Source: Alkalibacterium subtropicum
Lineage (GTDB): Bacteria; Bacillota; Bacilli; Lactobacillales; Carnobacteriaceae_A
Reading direction: 5' to 3'
NCBI RefSeq assembly: GCF_900112455.1
Contig: NZ_FOLT01000015.1
Location: 1 to 38,775, forward strand
Length of the DNA stretch: 38,775 nucleotides
Below, one piece after another: positions 1-8,808 of this stretch. The number at the start of each line of letters is the position of its first letter. The first letter of the stretch is position 1. The notes below the pieces were generated by a model. It saw only the letters and a list, made by a program, of their open reading frames with translations, did no database searches and was not told the origin of the DNA. The translations under genes and the position numbers were made by a program.

Positions 1-252
1 TTCCTTTTTTAGTCGTCTCCGATAGTAAGTGATCTTACCAAATATAAATTGAACAGTTCGAGGTTCAATATTGTCTACATGCCAGCCTTTATGTTTATAC
101 TGCTGGTAAAGTTCTTTATCTATTCTCTCTATGGCATGTTGCATTAACCATTCATTCCAACCTTGAAACCAAAGGTTTAAATTGTTTTCTATATCAATAA
201 CTGATTCTTCGTTCTTCCAGAGTTCAACTATTTGTGATATTATATGATTCAT
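1..252 (-). CDS. ISLre2-type (UPF0236) transposase, N-terminal part, cut by the window edge
   Basis: The minus strand reads open from an ATG at 252 to base 1 (84 codons, no stop), so the gene continues beyond the window. The peptide begins MNHIISQIVELWKNEE and contains QHAIERIDKEL, KHKGWHVD and TVQFIFGKITYYRRR. This is the N-terminal pattern of the UPF0236/ISLre2 transposases, where a helical start is followed by a basic segment of the form 'KGW..(R)T(V/I)..(F/M)G.(V/I).(Y/F)(K/R)R'. The catalytic acidic residues lie downstream and cannot be seen. A weak purine-rich ribosome site (AGAGG) precedes the ATG. The inverted repeat marking this end of the element should lie upstream of 252 but I could not locate it with confidence, because the other end is outside the window. 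Family assignment is fairly sure; whether the element is intact is unknown. Confidence 0.78.
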   Translation of the reverse strand, partial: MNHIISQIVELWKNEESVIDIENNLNLWFQGWNEWLMQHAIERIDKELYQQYKHKGWHVDNIEPRTVQFIFGKITYYRRRLKKE

Positions 253-525
253 AACGAGGCCTCTTTTCTACTGGTGTGGTAACTACTAGATTAAAGGTCT
301 CGTTTCTTTTTGTCTAGAAAACGAAATGATATCACTAACCGAGAACTATTTTACACTAACAAGTGGGATAAATACGTGAAGATTTTAGAATCCTATAGAT
401 AAAGACAACTTCCGGCCGGATCTTCCTCTACTACTAGGCCGCATTGGGACCCAAGCAGGGCGTATATAAATGGATTCCACTGACACTGATAATTATAGGA
501 TTTACTGAAAAAGATGTTAACAGAG

Positions 526-627
526 TTAGTAAGTCTTTTTCAGGAACAACAGCCCAACAGGATTTGACTGATTCGGCTTTTTCAGCAAAACTGACGCTTT
601 AACTTCAGCGAATATATTTAACTTCAT
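526..627 (-). CDS. Doubtful 33-codon ORF, possibly a truncated gene start
   Basis: A minus-strand ATG at 627 is preceded by AGGAG about 11 bases upstream and opens a 33-residue frame starting MKLNIFAEVKASVLLKK and ending in FLKKTY. I do not recognise the product. The composition is protein-like (lysine and hydrophobic residues, few rare codons), and it reads toward the transposon, so it could be the start of a gene truncated by past insertion. It overlaps the beginning of the palindromic array at 601-925, which argues against it being a functional gene. Confidence 0.2.
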   Translation of the reverse strand: MKLNIFAEVKASVLLKKPNQSNPVGLLFLKKTY

Positions 628-925
628 CGTGTTCACCACTCCTGATTTACCGAACAAGCCGAAACTCTCTCTCCTTCGGTGTATTCATATTTTTATTTCT
701 AACAAATAGACCGAACACCCCTTCCTATGGCGTAACCAGCAGGGAGTTGGATTTGAATAAACCGAACCCCAATCAACTTCGGTCTATTCCTCACTTACCT
801 CAGGTGAAATAAGCCGAATACCTTAAAGTTCGGCTTATTCAAACATTGTGTTTGTTTCAATAGACCGAAGTTCTGTGACATTAAGTCGAAAGAACGAGGA
901 AAGTGTCGGAACGTCCCGACACTCC
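601..925. repeat. Palindromic tandem array 1 (51-52-base pitch, CCGAA/TTCGG core)
   Basis: The motif CCGAA (or a close variant) recurs at 608, 659, 711, 762, 814, 865 and 916, so the spacing is 51-52 bases throughout. In the best units a left arm of the form GAATARRCCGAA is followed 10-11 bases later by the reverse-complement arm TTCGGYYTATTC, giving imperfect palindromes of 35 bases at 652-686, 755-789 and 806-840. A weaker copy lies at about 704-737. The 806-840 unit has an 11-base perfect stem (808-818 with 829-839). Linkers are about 16-17 bases. Units decay toward both ends; TTCGG at 572-576 may mark one more decayed unit. The pitch is not a multiple of three, so the array is not coding. 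Its function is unknown. Confidence 0.75.
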
Positions 926-962
926 CAGATAATTCAAGTCAAATCTTTTTTGATCCATAAAG

Positions 963-990
963 AAAAGGCTGGACAGCTGTCCAGCCTTTC
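963..990 (-). terminator. Rho-independent terminator of topA
   Basis: A perfect palindrome GGCTGGACAGCTGTCCAGCC (67-86) is flanked by A-runs on the left and T-runs on the right, giving an 11-base-pair stem with an AGCT loop. On the minus strand it sits 14 bases after the topA stop and is followed by a T-rich tract, so it ends topA transcription. Confidence 0.85.
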
Positions 991-1003
991 TCAGATTATA
1001 AAT

Positions 1004-3073
1004 TTATTTCTGCGGTTCTTCCTTGTAATCACAATTGGAACAAATGACCTGTTTCTGCTTTTTCGTTTTATGCTCAACCAGATAATGGTCGCATTTTGGA
1101 CAGTCGCGGCCGATCGGTTTGTCCCATGAGGTGAATTCGCACTCCGGATAATTCTCACATCCGTAAAAGATACGTTTCTTCTTGGATTTGCGTTCCACCA
1201 CTTCCCCTTTTTGACAGACCGGACACGTCACACCGATTTTCTTAACGATCGGTTTGGTGTTTCGGCAGTCAGGGAAATTGGAACAGGCATAAAACTTACC
1301 GTAGCGGCCCATTTTGATGACCATGGGCGAGCCGCATTTTTCACAGTCAAAGCCTGCTGGCTCATCCTCGATCTCCACTTCTTCGAGTTCTTTCTCTGCC
1401 GTCGTAACTTCTTCTTTGAAGGGTTTATAGAACTGATCGATGACTTCGACCCATTCTTTGGTCCCTTCTTCAACGGCATCCAGGTCTTTCTCCATGTCCG
1501 CTGTAAAGTTGACGTCCACGATGTTAGGGAAAAACTCGCCAATGATCGTATTGACGATCGTACCGAGCTCGGTCGGCTCAAAACGTTTGTTTGCGAGTGT
1601 CACATAATAACGGCGCTGGATGGTTTCCAGTGTCGGCGCATACGTCGACGGACGACCCACACCGTTTTCCTCCAGAGTTTTGATCAGCGTCGCTTCACTG
1701 TAGCGCGCAGGCGGCTGTGTGAAGTGCTGGTTCGGTTCGATCGCATCCATTTTGATCTTATCGCCTTCTTCAAGATCCGGCAAGATATTGTCCTTGTCCT
1801 TCTTGCTTTCAGCATAAGCCAGCTGGTACCCTTTGAATTTTATCTGCGAACCGTTCGCTCTGAATCTCACGCCATTCTGCTCGATATCCACACGTACGGT
1901 GTCATAGACAGCCGGCTTCATCTGACTGGCAATGAAACGGGACCAGATCAGCGAATACAGTTTATACTGGTCTTTTGAGAGATACTGCTTGATGTCAGAC
2001 GGTTTGCGCATGGCGCTCGTCGCACGGATGGCTTCGTGTGCATCCTGGGCAGACTGGGCGTTTTTCTGCTTTCTAGGCTTCGTTGCGGCGTATTCTTCAC
2101 CGAATTCGCTGAGGATCACTTGATGCGCTTCCTGCTTCGCCGTATCGGACAGACGCGTGGAGTCCGTACGCATGTAGGTGATCAGTCCTGTGGTCCCGCC
2201 TTTACCCAATGAGATCCCTTCATAAAGCTGCTGGGCGATCATCATAGTTTTTCGGGTCCGGAAGTTCAGCTTGCCGGCGGCTTCCTGCTGCAGACTGCTG
2301 GTCGTGAAGGGGGCATACGGGTTACGCTTGCGTTCCTTCTTGACGACCTTGGTGACATCAAAGTCTGCCTTCTGGTCCAGTTTCTCCAGAACATTCTGTA
2401 CGGCTTCATTATCCGGCAGTTTGGTTTTCTTGTTGTTCAGGCCGTAAAAATTTGCATCAAACACTTTTTTGGCTTTTTTGAACTTGGCTTCGATGGACCA
2501 GTATTCTTCAGGCACGAAGTTCTTGATTTCCTCTTCGCGGTCGCAGATCATTTTTAAAGCGACAGACTGTACCCGTCCGGCACTCAGACCACGCTTGACT
2601 TTTTTCCAGAGCAGCGGACTGATCTGATACCCCACGATACGGTCAAGGATCCGTCTGGCCTGCTGGGAATCAATAAGATCCTCATTCAGATTTCTCGGAT
2701 TTTTCAACGCATTCTTTACGGCCTCTTTGGTGATTTCATTAAAGACGACACGATTTTTTTCTTCATTATCCAACTTAAGAATATGGCTTAAGTGCCAGGC
2801 GATCGCTTCCCCTTCTCTATCCGGGTCAGCTGCGAGAAAAACTTTTTCAGCTTTTTTTGCATGTTTCTTTAAGTCCTTGATGACCGGGCCTTTGCCGCGG
2901 ATCGTAATGTAATCGGGCTGGTAATCATTATCAAAATCCACACCCATACGACTTTTCGGCAAGTCTCTGATATGACCTAAGCTGGCCACCACTTTATAAT
3001 TTCTTCCAAGATACTTTTCGATCGTTTTTGCTTTTGCGGGCGATTCTACAATGACTAGATATTTATAAGCCAA
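1004..3073 (-). CDS. topA: DNA topoisomerase I (type IA)
   Basis: Relaxes negatively supercoiled DNA by transient cleavage of one strand. About 690 residues. The Toprim domain starts at once ([19 protein letters not shown]) with the acidic triad in [15 protein letters not shown]. The active tyrosine is in [14 protein letters not shown], and [15 protein letters not shown] is also conserved. The C-terminus carries three zinc-ribbon modules: CEKCGSPM...[15 protein letters not shown]...CENYPEC and CPKCDHYL...CSNCDY. Start choice: TTG at 3073 has AAGGAG seven bases upstream and gives the usual family N-terminus ([11 protein letters not shown]). The in-frame ATG at 3100 has no ribosome site and would add nine atypical residues. 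It is the last gene of the rbgA-rnhB-dprA-topA block but has its own promoter. Confidence 0.97.
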   Translation of the reverse strand: MAYKYLVIVESPAKAKTIEKYLGRNYKVVASLGHIRDLPKSRMGVDFDNDYQPDYITIRGKGPVIKDLKKHAKKAEKVFLAADPDREGEAIAWHLSHILKLDNEEKNRVVFNEITKEAVKNALKNPRNLNEDLIDSQQARRILDRIVGYQISPLLWKKVKRGLSAGRVQSVALKMICDREEEIKNFVPEEYWSIEAKFKKAKKVFDANFYGLNNKKTKLPDNEAVQNVLEKLDQKADFDVTKVVKKERKRNPYAPFTTSSLQQEAAGKLNFRTRKTMMIAQQLYEGISLGKGGTTGLITYMRTDSTRLSDTAKQEAHQVILSEFGEEYAATKPRKQKNAQSAQDAHEAIRATSAMRKPSDIKQYLSKDQYKLYSLIWSRFIASQMKPAVYDTVRVDIEQNGVRFRANGSQIKFKGYQLAYAESKKDKDNILPDLEEGDKIKMDAIEPNQHFTQPPARYSEATLIKTLEENGVGRPSTYAPTLETIQRRYYVTLANKRFEPTELGTIVNTIIGEFFPNIVDVNFTADMEKDLDAVEEGTKEWVEVIDQFYKPFKEEVTTAEKELEEVEIEDEPAGFDCEKCGSPMVIKMGRYGKFYACSNFPDCRNTKPIVKKIGVTCPVCQKGEVVERKSKKKRIFYGCENYPECEFTSWDKPIGRDCPKCDHYLVEHKTKKQKQVICSNCDYKEEPQK

Positions 3074-3163
3074 ATTGCAGGCTCCTTCCTCATATACCAT
3101 ATTTTTTTACGCTGATTTTCTATACTTGCGTCATATTCCTGATCTTCACAAGAATCGTAATCT

Positions 3164-3193
3164 ATCATAGGGCATATGAAATCACTTTGTCAA
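3164..3193 (-). promoter_or_regulatory. Sigma-A promoter of topA
   Basis: On the minus strand a -35 TTGACA (3188-3193) and -10 TATGAT (3164-3169) are separated by 18 bases. It lies about 90 bases upstream of the topA TTG start, between dprA and topA, so topA can be transcribed apart from dprA. Confidence 0.8.
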
Positions 3194-3221
3194 CTTTTAA
3201 AACTATATTTAATTAAAAATT

Positions 3222-4097
3222 TCACACAGTCATGTGCCATTCAGATAAAATATCGTCGCACGACTGGCAGAGTATCGCCCCTGCTTTGATCAGGTCCAGA
3301 CACCCTTTTGACTGCTCACTGAAGACAGAACCAGGAACAGCAAAAACATCGCGGCCTTCTTCCAGAGCCAGCCTTGCCGTGATCAGACTGCCACTCCGTT
3401 CTCTGGCCTCAACGACTAATACACCACGAGAGAGGCCGGCAATGATCCGATTCCTCAAAGGAAAATGCGGTTTCTTAGGTGGTGTGTTCAAGGGATACTC
3501 GGAAAGGAGCAGATGGTTCCTGCTGATTTCCTCCTGCAGATGTTTATTTTCTCCTGGATAAGCATATCCGATCCCATTCCCTAAGACCGCGATCGTTTTC
3601 CCTCCATTTTCAATGGTCCTGGTATGCACATGTGTATCAATGCCTCTCGCCAGTCCGCTAACAGTTACCAGCTCATGGCTGACAAGGGAGGGAAGCAGCT
3701 CTTTGAGAAACCGTTGCCCGTATTCAGTACAGTCCCTTGCACCGACGATGCTTAAGTTCCCTTTATATACGAGAGAAAAATCACCTTTATAAAAGAGGAC
3801 CAGCGGGGGCTCATAACTTTTTTTCAATACATACGGATAATCCGCCTGACCAAGATAAACGGTATGAATACCTGCCTCTTTCTCTTCTTCCTTGGCTTCA
3901 AGATAATCGAATGCCTTCAAATATCGCCGGAAAGCTGTTTTCTTCTGAAAAGTCATGGCAAGTGCACGGTCATAGATGGATGTGTAGTCACTGAACTCCG
4001 GATGGTCACTGATCAGGATCTTCCATTTTTCCTTATGACTTAAAAACGGGCAATACGCTAACGCGTATAAGTAATCTTCTATCTGAATCGTCTGCAA
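3222..4097 (-). CDS. dprA: DNA processing protein DprA (single-strand DNA binding, RecA loader)
   Basis: Protects incoming single-stranded DNA during natural transformation and loads RecA. 291 residues, the usual length for a short Firmicute DprA without the C-terminal winged helix. An N-terminal helical region (about 1-80) precedes a Rossmann-like core with VGARDCTEYG (about 118-127), SGLARGIDTHVH, GNGIGYAYPGEN and LITARLALEEGRDVFAVPGS. The start is a TTG at 4097 with AAGGAG eight bases upstream; no better ATG exists. A terminator-like hairpin separates it from rnhB upstream. The rest of the competence machinery is not in this window, so competence itself cannot be inferred. Confidence 0.95.
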   Translation of the reverse strand: MQTIQIEDYLYALAYCPFLSHKEKWKILISDHPEFSDYTSIYDRALAMTFQKKTAFRRYLKAFDYLEAKEEEKEAGIHTVYLGQADYPYVLKKSYEPPLVLFYKGDFSLVYKGNLSIVGARDCTEYGQRFLKELLPSLVSHELVTVSGLARGIDTHVHTRTIENGGKTIAVLGNGIGYAYPGENKHLQEEISRNHLLLSEYPLNTPPKKPHFPLRNRIIAGLSRGVLVVEARERSGSLITARLALEEGRDVFAVPGSVFSEQSKGCLDLIKAGAILCQSCDDILSEWHMTV

Positions 4098-4116
4098 AAT
4101 ATTAGCTCCTTAAATA

Positions 4117-4165
4117 AAAAAATTGAGTTCCTATCTCTTTTATTGTTAAAAGAAATAAAAACTCA
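4117..4165 (-). terminator. Terminator-like hairpin between rnhB and dprA
   Basis: On the minus strand TGAGTT (4160-4165) pairs with AACTCA (4124-4129). An inner T-rich/A-rich stem and a run of seven T follow. It lies just after the rnhB stop and just before the dprA ribosome site, so it probably ends or reduces read-through into dprA. Confidence 0.55.
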
Positions 4166-4185
4166 CGAATTTTATTCGATTTTTT

Positions 4186-4977
4186 TTACAGAAGGTCTTT
4201 GACCGGCCGGAATGTCTTCCTGTGGATCGGTGTCACCCCATGTTTTTTCAGCCCATCAAGGTGATCTTTTGTGCCGTAACCAGCATTTCTCTCAAACCCA
4301 TATCCCGGATATTCTTCCGCAAGTTCCTTCATTATATTATCACGTGTCACTTTTGCAATGATCGAAGCAGCGGCGATCGATATGCTTTTAGCATCACCTT
4401 TGATTATTTTCTCCTGAGGGATCCGGCTATCGATACGCATGGCATCGATCAGCAGACCGTCCGGCTTAATACCCAGCCCTTCAACAGATTCTTTCATCGA
4501 TACGCGGGTCGCTTCATAAATGTTCAGCTTGTCGATCAGTGCCGGAGAGATCACTGAATAATTGATGGCCAGCGCCACTTTTTTTATCCTCTCAGCCCAG
4601 CTTTCCCTTTCTGCTTCACTGAGCTGTTTGGAATCGTTGATACCCGCAAGATCCGGCTCTTCCGGCAGGATGACAGCAGCAGAAACCACCGGACCAGCCA
4701 GAGGGCCGCGTCCCACTTCATCGATGCCGGCAATATATTCTTTCCCTTGTTCTCTGAACGCCCGCTCATACGACTGCATCATATGGTAATTCTCCAGTAT
4801 CAGGACCTGTTTTTTTAACCGGTTTTCATACTGCTTTAAGGCCGTTTGAACGCCTTTTCTCGGGTCCTGTTTCAACAAGGCAAGGTAGTCGCTGGTTATC
4901 TCTGTTCCATTGTTTAATCGTTCTTTTATTTCTTTAATCGTCTGTGTCTTTTCCATATATATCTTGTGGTCGCTCAA
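4186..4977 (-). CDS. rnhB: Ribonuclease HII
   Basis: Removes the RNA strand of RNA-DNA hybrids and initiates ribonucleotide excision. 263 residues. The N-terminal extension of about 80 residues is typical of Firmicute RNase HII. The catalytic region begins at IDEVGRGPLAGPVVSAAVIL (Asp86, Glu87), with further acidic residues in LLIDAMRID and in VTRDNIM. KGDAKSISIAAASIIAKV is the family signature, and GYGTKDHLDGLKKHG follows. The start is TTG at 4977, supported by AGGAAGGA six bases upstream; the in-frame ATG at 4956 has no ribosome site. The start overlaps the 3' end of rbgA by 44 bases, so the two are translationally linked. Confidence 0.96.
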   Translation of the reverse strand: MSDHKIYMEKTQTIKEIKERLNNGTEITSDYLALLKQDPRKGVQTALKQYENRLKKQVLILENYHMMQSYERAFREQGKEYIAGIDEVGRGPLAGPVVSAAVILPEEPDLAGINDSKQLSEAERESWAERIKKVALAINYSVISPALIDKLNIYEATRVSMKESVEGLGIKPDGLLIDAMRIDSRIPQEKIIKGDAKSISIAAASIIAKVTRDNIMKELAEEYPGYGFERNAGYGTKDHLDGLKKHGVTPIHRKTFRPVKDLL

Positions 4978-5797
4978 GTGTGATCCTTCCTAACAATCCG
5001 TTTCTAAGTTCATGAATGAACATCTCTGCTCCTCGGTCATAATCATCCCTGAACCCTCTGACTTTAGTGATTTCTAAAAGTAAATCAGGCAGGTCGAGTT
5101 CCTCTTCTCTGCCCTCTTTTAAGTTATAGCGTTCCGTCATCGCCCCTGGGTAATGTTCTTTCAGATAACCCATGGCATACAAAGCGATATCGTCCAGATG
5201 CAGCAGGGTATCTTTGATCGCTCCCGTCACGGCCAGTCGTTTCCCGACATCCTGATCTTCAAATTTCGGCCACAGGATCCCTGGAGTATCCAGCAGCTCC
5301 AGTTCTTTACCATATTTGATCCACTGCTGAGCCTTAGTGACACCGGGTTTGTTCCCGGTCCGGGCAATATTTTTGTGTGCAAAACGATTGATCAGGGTGG
5401 ATTTCCCAACGTTCGGTATGCCTACGCAGACCGCTCTGATCGCACGTGGTTTCATGCCTTTCGCCTCGCGTTTTTCAAAGAAAGGCTTCAGCACTTTTTT
5501 TGTCAGTTTCAAAATTTCCTTGAGGCCCTGTCCTTCTTTCGCGTTGATTGAGATCGCAGGAATGCCTCTGTCTTCGTAATCTCTAAGCCAGGCAGACGTC
5601 TGTCTGGGGTCAGCCAGATCACTCTTCATCAAGACGACGATGTGCGGCTTATCACCGATCATCTCTTTGACATCCGGATTTTTACTTGAATAAGGTATCC
5701 GTGCATCGATCAGTTCGTATACGACATCGACCATTTTCAGTTTTTCCAGAAATTGTCTTTTAGCTTTGGCCATGTGGCCGGGGTACCATTGTATCAT
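4934..5797 (-). CDS. rbgA: Ribosome biogenesis GTPase RbgA (YlqF)
   Basis: Circularly permuted GTPase needed late in assembly of the 50S subunit. 287 residues from the ATG at 5797, chosen because AAAGGAGAGG lies eight bases upstream; an in-frame ATG at 5818 lies inside the leader. Order of motifs: IQWYPGHMAKA at the N-terminus, G4 as LMKSD (about 56-60), G5 as SINAKEGQG, G1 as GIPNVGKST (about 126-134), then TGNKPGVT (G2) and LLDTPGILWP (G3). A C-terminal helical RNA-binding region follows. The G4 Asn usual in NKxD is Met here, which is unusual (see findings). It is followed by rnhB, with which it overlaps. Confidence 0.95.
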   Translation of the reverse strand: MIQWYPGHMAKAKRQFLEKLKMVDVVYELIDARIPYSSKNPDVKEMIGDKPHIVVLMKSDLADPRQTSAWLRDYEDRGIPAISINAKEGQGLKEILKLTKKVLKPFFEKREAKGMKPRAIRAVCVGIPNVGKSTLINRFAHKNIARTGNKPGVTKAQQWIKYGKELELLDTPGILWPKFEDQDVGKRLAVTGAIKDTLLHLDDIALYAMGYLKEHYPGAMTERYNLKEGREEELDLPDLLLEITKVRGFRDDYDRGAEMFIHELRNGLLGRITLERPQDIYGKDTDD

Positions 5798-5842
5798 GCG
5801 TCTATCCTCTCCTTTCATGCCGGCTTTAACAGCTCAGGCTTT

Positions 5843-6457
5843 CTAGTCACTATCATCGATGAAGCCAAACCGATCCAGCGGCCATATACGTAAACGTGTT
5901 TTTCCCGTCACCTGGTTTTTATCAATAAAACCGAAGGAACGGCTGTCCTTTGAATTCACGCGGTTGTCGCCCAAGACAAAATAGGCATCTTCAGGCACTT
6001 CCTCTACACCTTCGATGGAAGCCAGGCTGAAGTTGCTGTTTAAAGACTGCAGGTCAGATTCACTGACTCCCGAGAGATCGATGTAATCTTCTTCAATGGC
6101 ATCTCCGTTGATATAAAGAGTCTGATCCTGGAAGGTGATTTCATCACCAGGCAGACCGATCACACGCTTGATAAACTGCTTGTCATTGTCTTCAGGTGAA
6201 GGAAAGACGATCACATCGAACCGGTCGATGTCCCCCACTTTATTCAAAAGTAAACGGTCACCATCCTGCAGGGTCGGTTCCATGGATGCTCCTTCAACAC
6301 TGACAGGTGCCAGCAGGTAAATTCTGACACTTAAAAACAGACCAGTAATGACGACAATATAAATAAAGGTACTCAAAATCTCTTGAAGTAATGTCTTCTC
6401 TTTTTGCGGTTTCTTATTATGTTTATCACTTTTGGGAGTATAAGATGAATCTTCCAT
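5843..6457 (-). CDS. lepB: Type I signal peptidase (SipS/LepB)
   Basis: Cleaves signal peptides of exported proteins at the outer face of the membrane. 204 residues. A lysine-rich cytoplasmic N-terminus leads into one membrane segment (about 28-50, LSTFIYIVVITGLFLSVRIYLL). The catalytic Ser58 is in VEGASMEPTLQDGD and the catalytic Lys97 in FIKRVIGLPGDEI. The C-terminal box GDNRVNSKDSRSFGFI is complete. The ATG start at 6457 has AGTAGG upstream. About 95 bases separate it from the protease gene upstream, and rbgA follows after 45 bases, so it probably opens the rbgA-rnhB transcript. Confidence 0.95.
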   Translation of the reverse strand: MEDSSYTPKSDKHNKKPQKEKTLLQEILSTFIYIVVITGLFLSVRIYLLAPVSVEGASMEPTLQDGDRLLLNKVGDIDRFDVIVFPSPEDNDKQFIKRVIGLPGDEITFQDQTLYINGDAIEEDYIDLSGVSESDLQSLNSNFSLASIEGVEEVPEDAYFVLGDNRVNSKDSRSFGFIDKNQVTGKTRLRIWPLDRFGFIDDSD

Positions 6458-6553
6458 GCCATGACCTACTTTCTCTCATACGTATTTAAAAAAGACAGAG
6501 AAAGAAAATGAGCGGATGTCAGAAGACATGCCACATTTCCTTTCTCCTCCTTC

Positions 6554-8041
6554 TTAATTTTCCAATAAATAATCAACTGCTGCGTCGTACTGTGTATCAT
6601 TTGCTTCTATCAGTTCGCGGAGTCTCTCTACAAGCGTACGTGCTGTATCGCCTGTAACGATCCCGTCCTGTTCCAGATCGTTTGCAGCCTGGAAAGATTC
6701 CACAGCTTCTTCTGTCTCTTCATCGTAAGTGAAATCGACCGACCCCACCTCGTAATCCAGAACGTCCAGGACCTGTTCCAGATTATACACTTCTTCAGAT
6801 ATATCGCCCGTTTCATACGTTGCTTCAGAATTCACGAGCATAAGATTGATATAGTCAGGCATTTCTACTTCCAAATCAGGAGCAATACCTTCTTCATTGA
6901 TCCATGTCCCATCTGCAGTCAGCCATTTCCCGGCTGTGAATTTTATCTCGCCGTCGCCAGTAATATCCAACACATTCTGAATGGTCCCTTTACCAAAAGT
7001 GGTCGTTCCGATAAGCGGGATATCGGCAGACTGACTCATTGCTCCAGCAAGGATCTCAGAAGCACTGGCGCTGCCGCCGTTAATGAGCAGGACGCTTTCC
7101 TGATCGAATTTAAAGTCACCAAGTTCATCTGACGCGGTATAGACATAAGGTTCTTCACCTCTGCCTTGAGACTGCATCAGTGGTTCGCCGTTTTCAACAA
7201 AAATATTGGAAAGCTGAAGAGCAGAATCAAGCAGACCGCCAGGATTTCCTCTCACATCAAAAATGAATGCTTCAGCGCCTTCTTCTTGAAGGGCTTCGAT
7301 GGCGTCTACAAGTTCCTCATAGGTCGGTCGGTTGAAATTCGTGATGTGAACATAACCGATCGTCGGATTCTCAGCATCTATTTCATATACCACGGACTCG
7401 ATCGGGATCGAATCTCTTATGATGTTTACAGTGAATTCATTGTCTCCTCTTATGATAGACAATTCCACTTCAGTCCCCTGAGGACCGCGGATCAAAGCGA
7501 CCGCTTCATTGATCGACAGGTCAGCTACAGATTCACCGTTCACCTCATCGATCAGATCATTCGGCAGTAACCCGGCTTCTTCAGCAGGCGATCCTGATAT
7601 GGGCGAAATGATACGAACGTACTCGCCTTCTTTCATCACTTCAGCACCGATACCTTCAAAAGACCCTTCGATATCTTCGTTCATTGACGTGGCTTCCACT
7701 TCATCAAGATACGTCGTATAAGGATCTTCCACGGCTTCGGCCATCCCCTGAAGTGCCCCTTCGATCAACGTGTCCGAATCGACTTCTTCCAGATACTGTG
7801 TCATCAAAATCGAGTAGACTTCTCTCAAAGGCTCAAAGTCCACATCCTCTGGATCGGATTCCAGGACAGTCTCCGTTTCTTCTGTTTCCGTTTGAGGATC
7901 AGTAACGTCATCTGTATCTCCAGTAACATTCAAAGCCAGAACAGTCCCAGCTATGGCAACGAAAAGAACGATCACTAACGATACGACATACAGGGTCAAG
8001 CTGACTTTTTTCGTCTCTTTATTCTCTGATTCGTGCTCCAT
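6554..8041 (-). CDS. S41 C-terminal processing protease with peptidoglycan-binding domain
   Basis: Membrane-anchored serine protease of the CtpA/CtpB family. 495 residues. One N-terminal membrane segment (about 14-37) is followed by an acidic linker (about 40-65, rich in Asp, Glu and Thr). A PDZ domain follows, with GIGAEVMKEGEYVRIISPISG and LPNDLIDEVNG. The S41 catalytic core carries the Ser motif NGGSASASEILAGAM and the Lys motif GTTTFGKGTIQNVL. The C-terminus (about 420-490) matches a helical peptidoglycan-binding domain (VESFQAANDLEQDGIVTGDT). Substrates of this subfamily are often cell-wall or regulatory proteins; none is identified here. It follows deoD after 20 bases and likely shares its transcript. 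Confidence 0.93.
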   Translation of the reverse strand: MEHESENKETKKVSLTLYVVSLVIVLFVAIAGTVLALNVTGDTDDVTDPQTETEETETVLESDPEDVDFEPLREVYSILMTQYLEEVDSDTLIEGALQGMAEAVEDPYTTYLDEVEATSMNEDIEGSFEGIGAEVMKEGEYVRIISPISGSPAEEAGLLPNDLIDEVNGESVADLSINEAVALIRGPQGTEVELSIIRGDNEFTVNIIRDSIPIESVVYEIDAENPTIGYVHITNFNRPTYEELVDAIEALQEEGAEAFIFDVRGNPGGLLDSALQLSNIFVENGEPLMQSQGRGEEPYVYTASDELGDFKFDQESVLLINGGSASASEILAGAMSQSADIPLIGTTTFGKGTIQNVLDITGDGEIKFTAGKWLTADGTWINEEGIAPDLEVEMPDYINLMLVNSEATYETGDISEEVYNLEQVLDVLDYEVGSVDFTYDEETEEAVESFQAANDLEQDGIVTGDTARTLVERLRELIEANDTQYDAAVDYLLEN

Positions 8042-8061
8042 GAAAGACCTCTTCTCTTGTT

Positions 8062-8781
8062 TTACTTGTTTTCGTCCATTCTAAGTGCTGCTTCGAGTGC
8101 GATGATCATCATATCGTTAAATGTTGTCTGTCTTTCTTCTGACGTCGTTTCTTCTCCCGTCAGGATATGGTCACTGATCGTCAAGAGGGCCAGTGCTCTC
8201 TTATTGTGTTTGGCAGCGAGAGAATACAGACCGGCAGCTTCCATTTCCACTGCCATGATGCCGTAATCAGCCAGTTTCTGCTTGTCCAGTTCTTCATTGT
8301 AAAAACGGTCCGCACTGAGGATATTACCGACACGAATGTTCATTTCTTTTTCCATACCGATATCATAGGAATGTCTCAGCAGATCAAAGTCAGCGATCGG
8401 TGCAAAATCCACCTGATTATTGAAAATGTGACGGTGGATACTTGAATCGGTCGTGGCTGCTTGAGCGAGCACGACGTCACGGATCTTCACTTCTTTTTTC
8501 AATGCACCGGCAGAACCGACACGAATAAGGTTTTCAACGCCGTATTCCTGGATAAGTTCTTCACCATAGATCATAAGTGATGGAATCCCCATACCCGTAC
8601 CTTGAACTGAGATTTCTTTACCTTTGTAAGTCCCAGTATAACCGAAGGCATTTCTGACAGTGTTGTACTGCTTGACATCCTCTAAAAAGGTCTCAGCGAT
8701 ATATTTTGCACGCAAAGGATCCCCAGGCATCAGAACTGTTTTTGCGATTTCACCTTTTTTTGCTTCTATGTGTACACTCAT
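8062..8781 (-). CDS. deoD: Purine-nucleoside phosphorylase, DeoD type
   Basis: Splits purine (deoxy)nucleosides with phosphate into base and (deoxy)ribose-1-phosphate, for salvage. 239 residues, normal for the hexameric bacterial class. Visible signatures: [18 protein letters not shown] (phosphate site), [37 protein letters not shown] and [10 protein letters not shown] with the catalytic Asp. The ATG start has AAAGGAG eight bases upstream. It lies in a tight series with msrA and yozE upstream and the S41 protease downstream. Confidence 0.96.
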   Translation of the reverse strand: MSVHIEAKKGEIAKTVLMPGDPLRAKYIAETFLEDVKQYNTVRNAFGYTGTYKGKEISVQGTGMGIPSLMIYGEELIQEYGVENLIRVGSAGALKKEVKIRDVVLAQAATTDSSIHRHIFNNQVDFAPIADFDLLRHSYDIGMEKEMNIRVGNILSADRFYNEELDKQKLADYGIMAVEMEAAGLYSLAAKHNKRALALLTISDHILTGEETTSEERQTTFNDMMIIALEAALRMDENK

Positions 8782-8808
8782 TTGACATTCTCCTTTAAAA
8801 TTTATTTA

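Larger units (their letters stand above)
253..960. other. Non-coding stretch between the IS transposase and topA
   Basis: No convincing gene lies here. It holds the presumed end of the ISLre2-type element (somewhere in about 253-450), a short doubtful minus-strand reading frame (526-627), and a degenerate tandem palindromic array (about 601-925, possibly from about 549). A short hairpin with 8-base arms lies at 902-909 and 916-923, at the decayed end of that array. The topA terminator follows. Confidence 0.6.

Noticed and set aside
253-450. Inverted-repeat end of the ISLre2-type element
   Set aside because: Several candidate stretches exist, but without the opposite end in the window none can be confirmed.
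601-925. CRISPR array
   Set aside because: Units are degenerate, the spacers are only about 16 bases and resemble each other, and no cas gene is in the window.
1211-1978. Long plus-strand frames opposite topA (and similar frames opposite other genes)
   Set aside because: They mirror strong minus-strand genes, have no ribosome sites and encode no recognisable domains.
6519-6536. Five-codon leader peptide (MWHVF) behind AAGGAGG between the S41 protease and signal peptidase genes
   Set aside because: Too short to support; the nearby stem is imperfect and no attenuator-terminator pair follows it.
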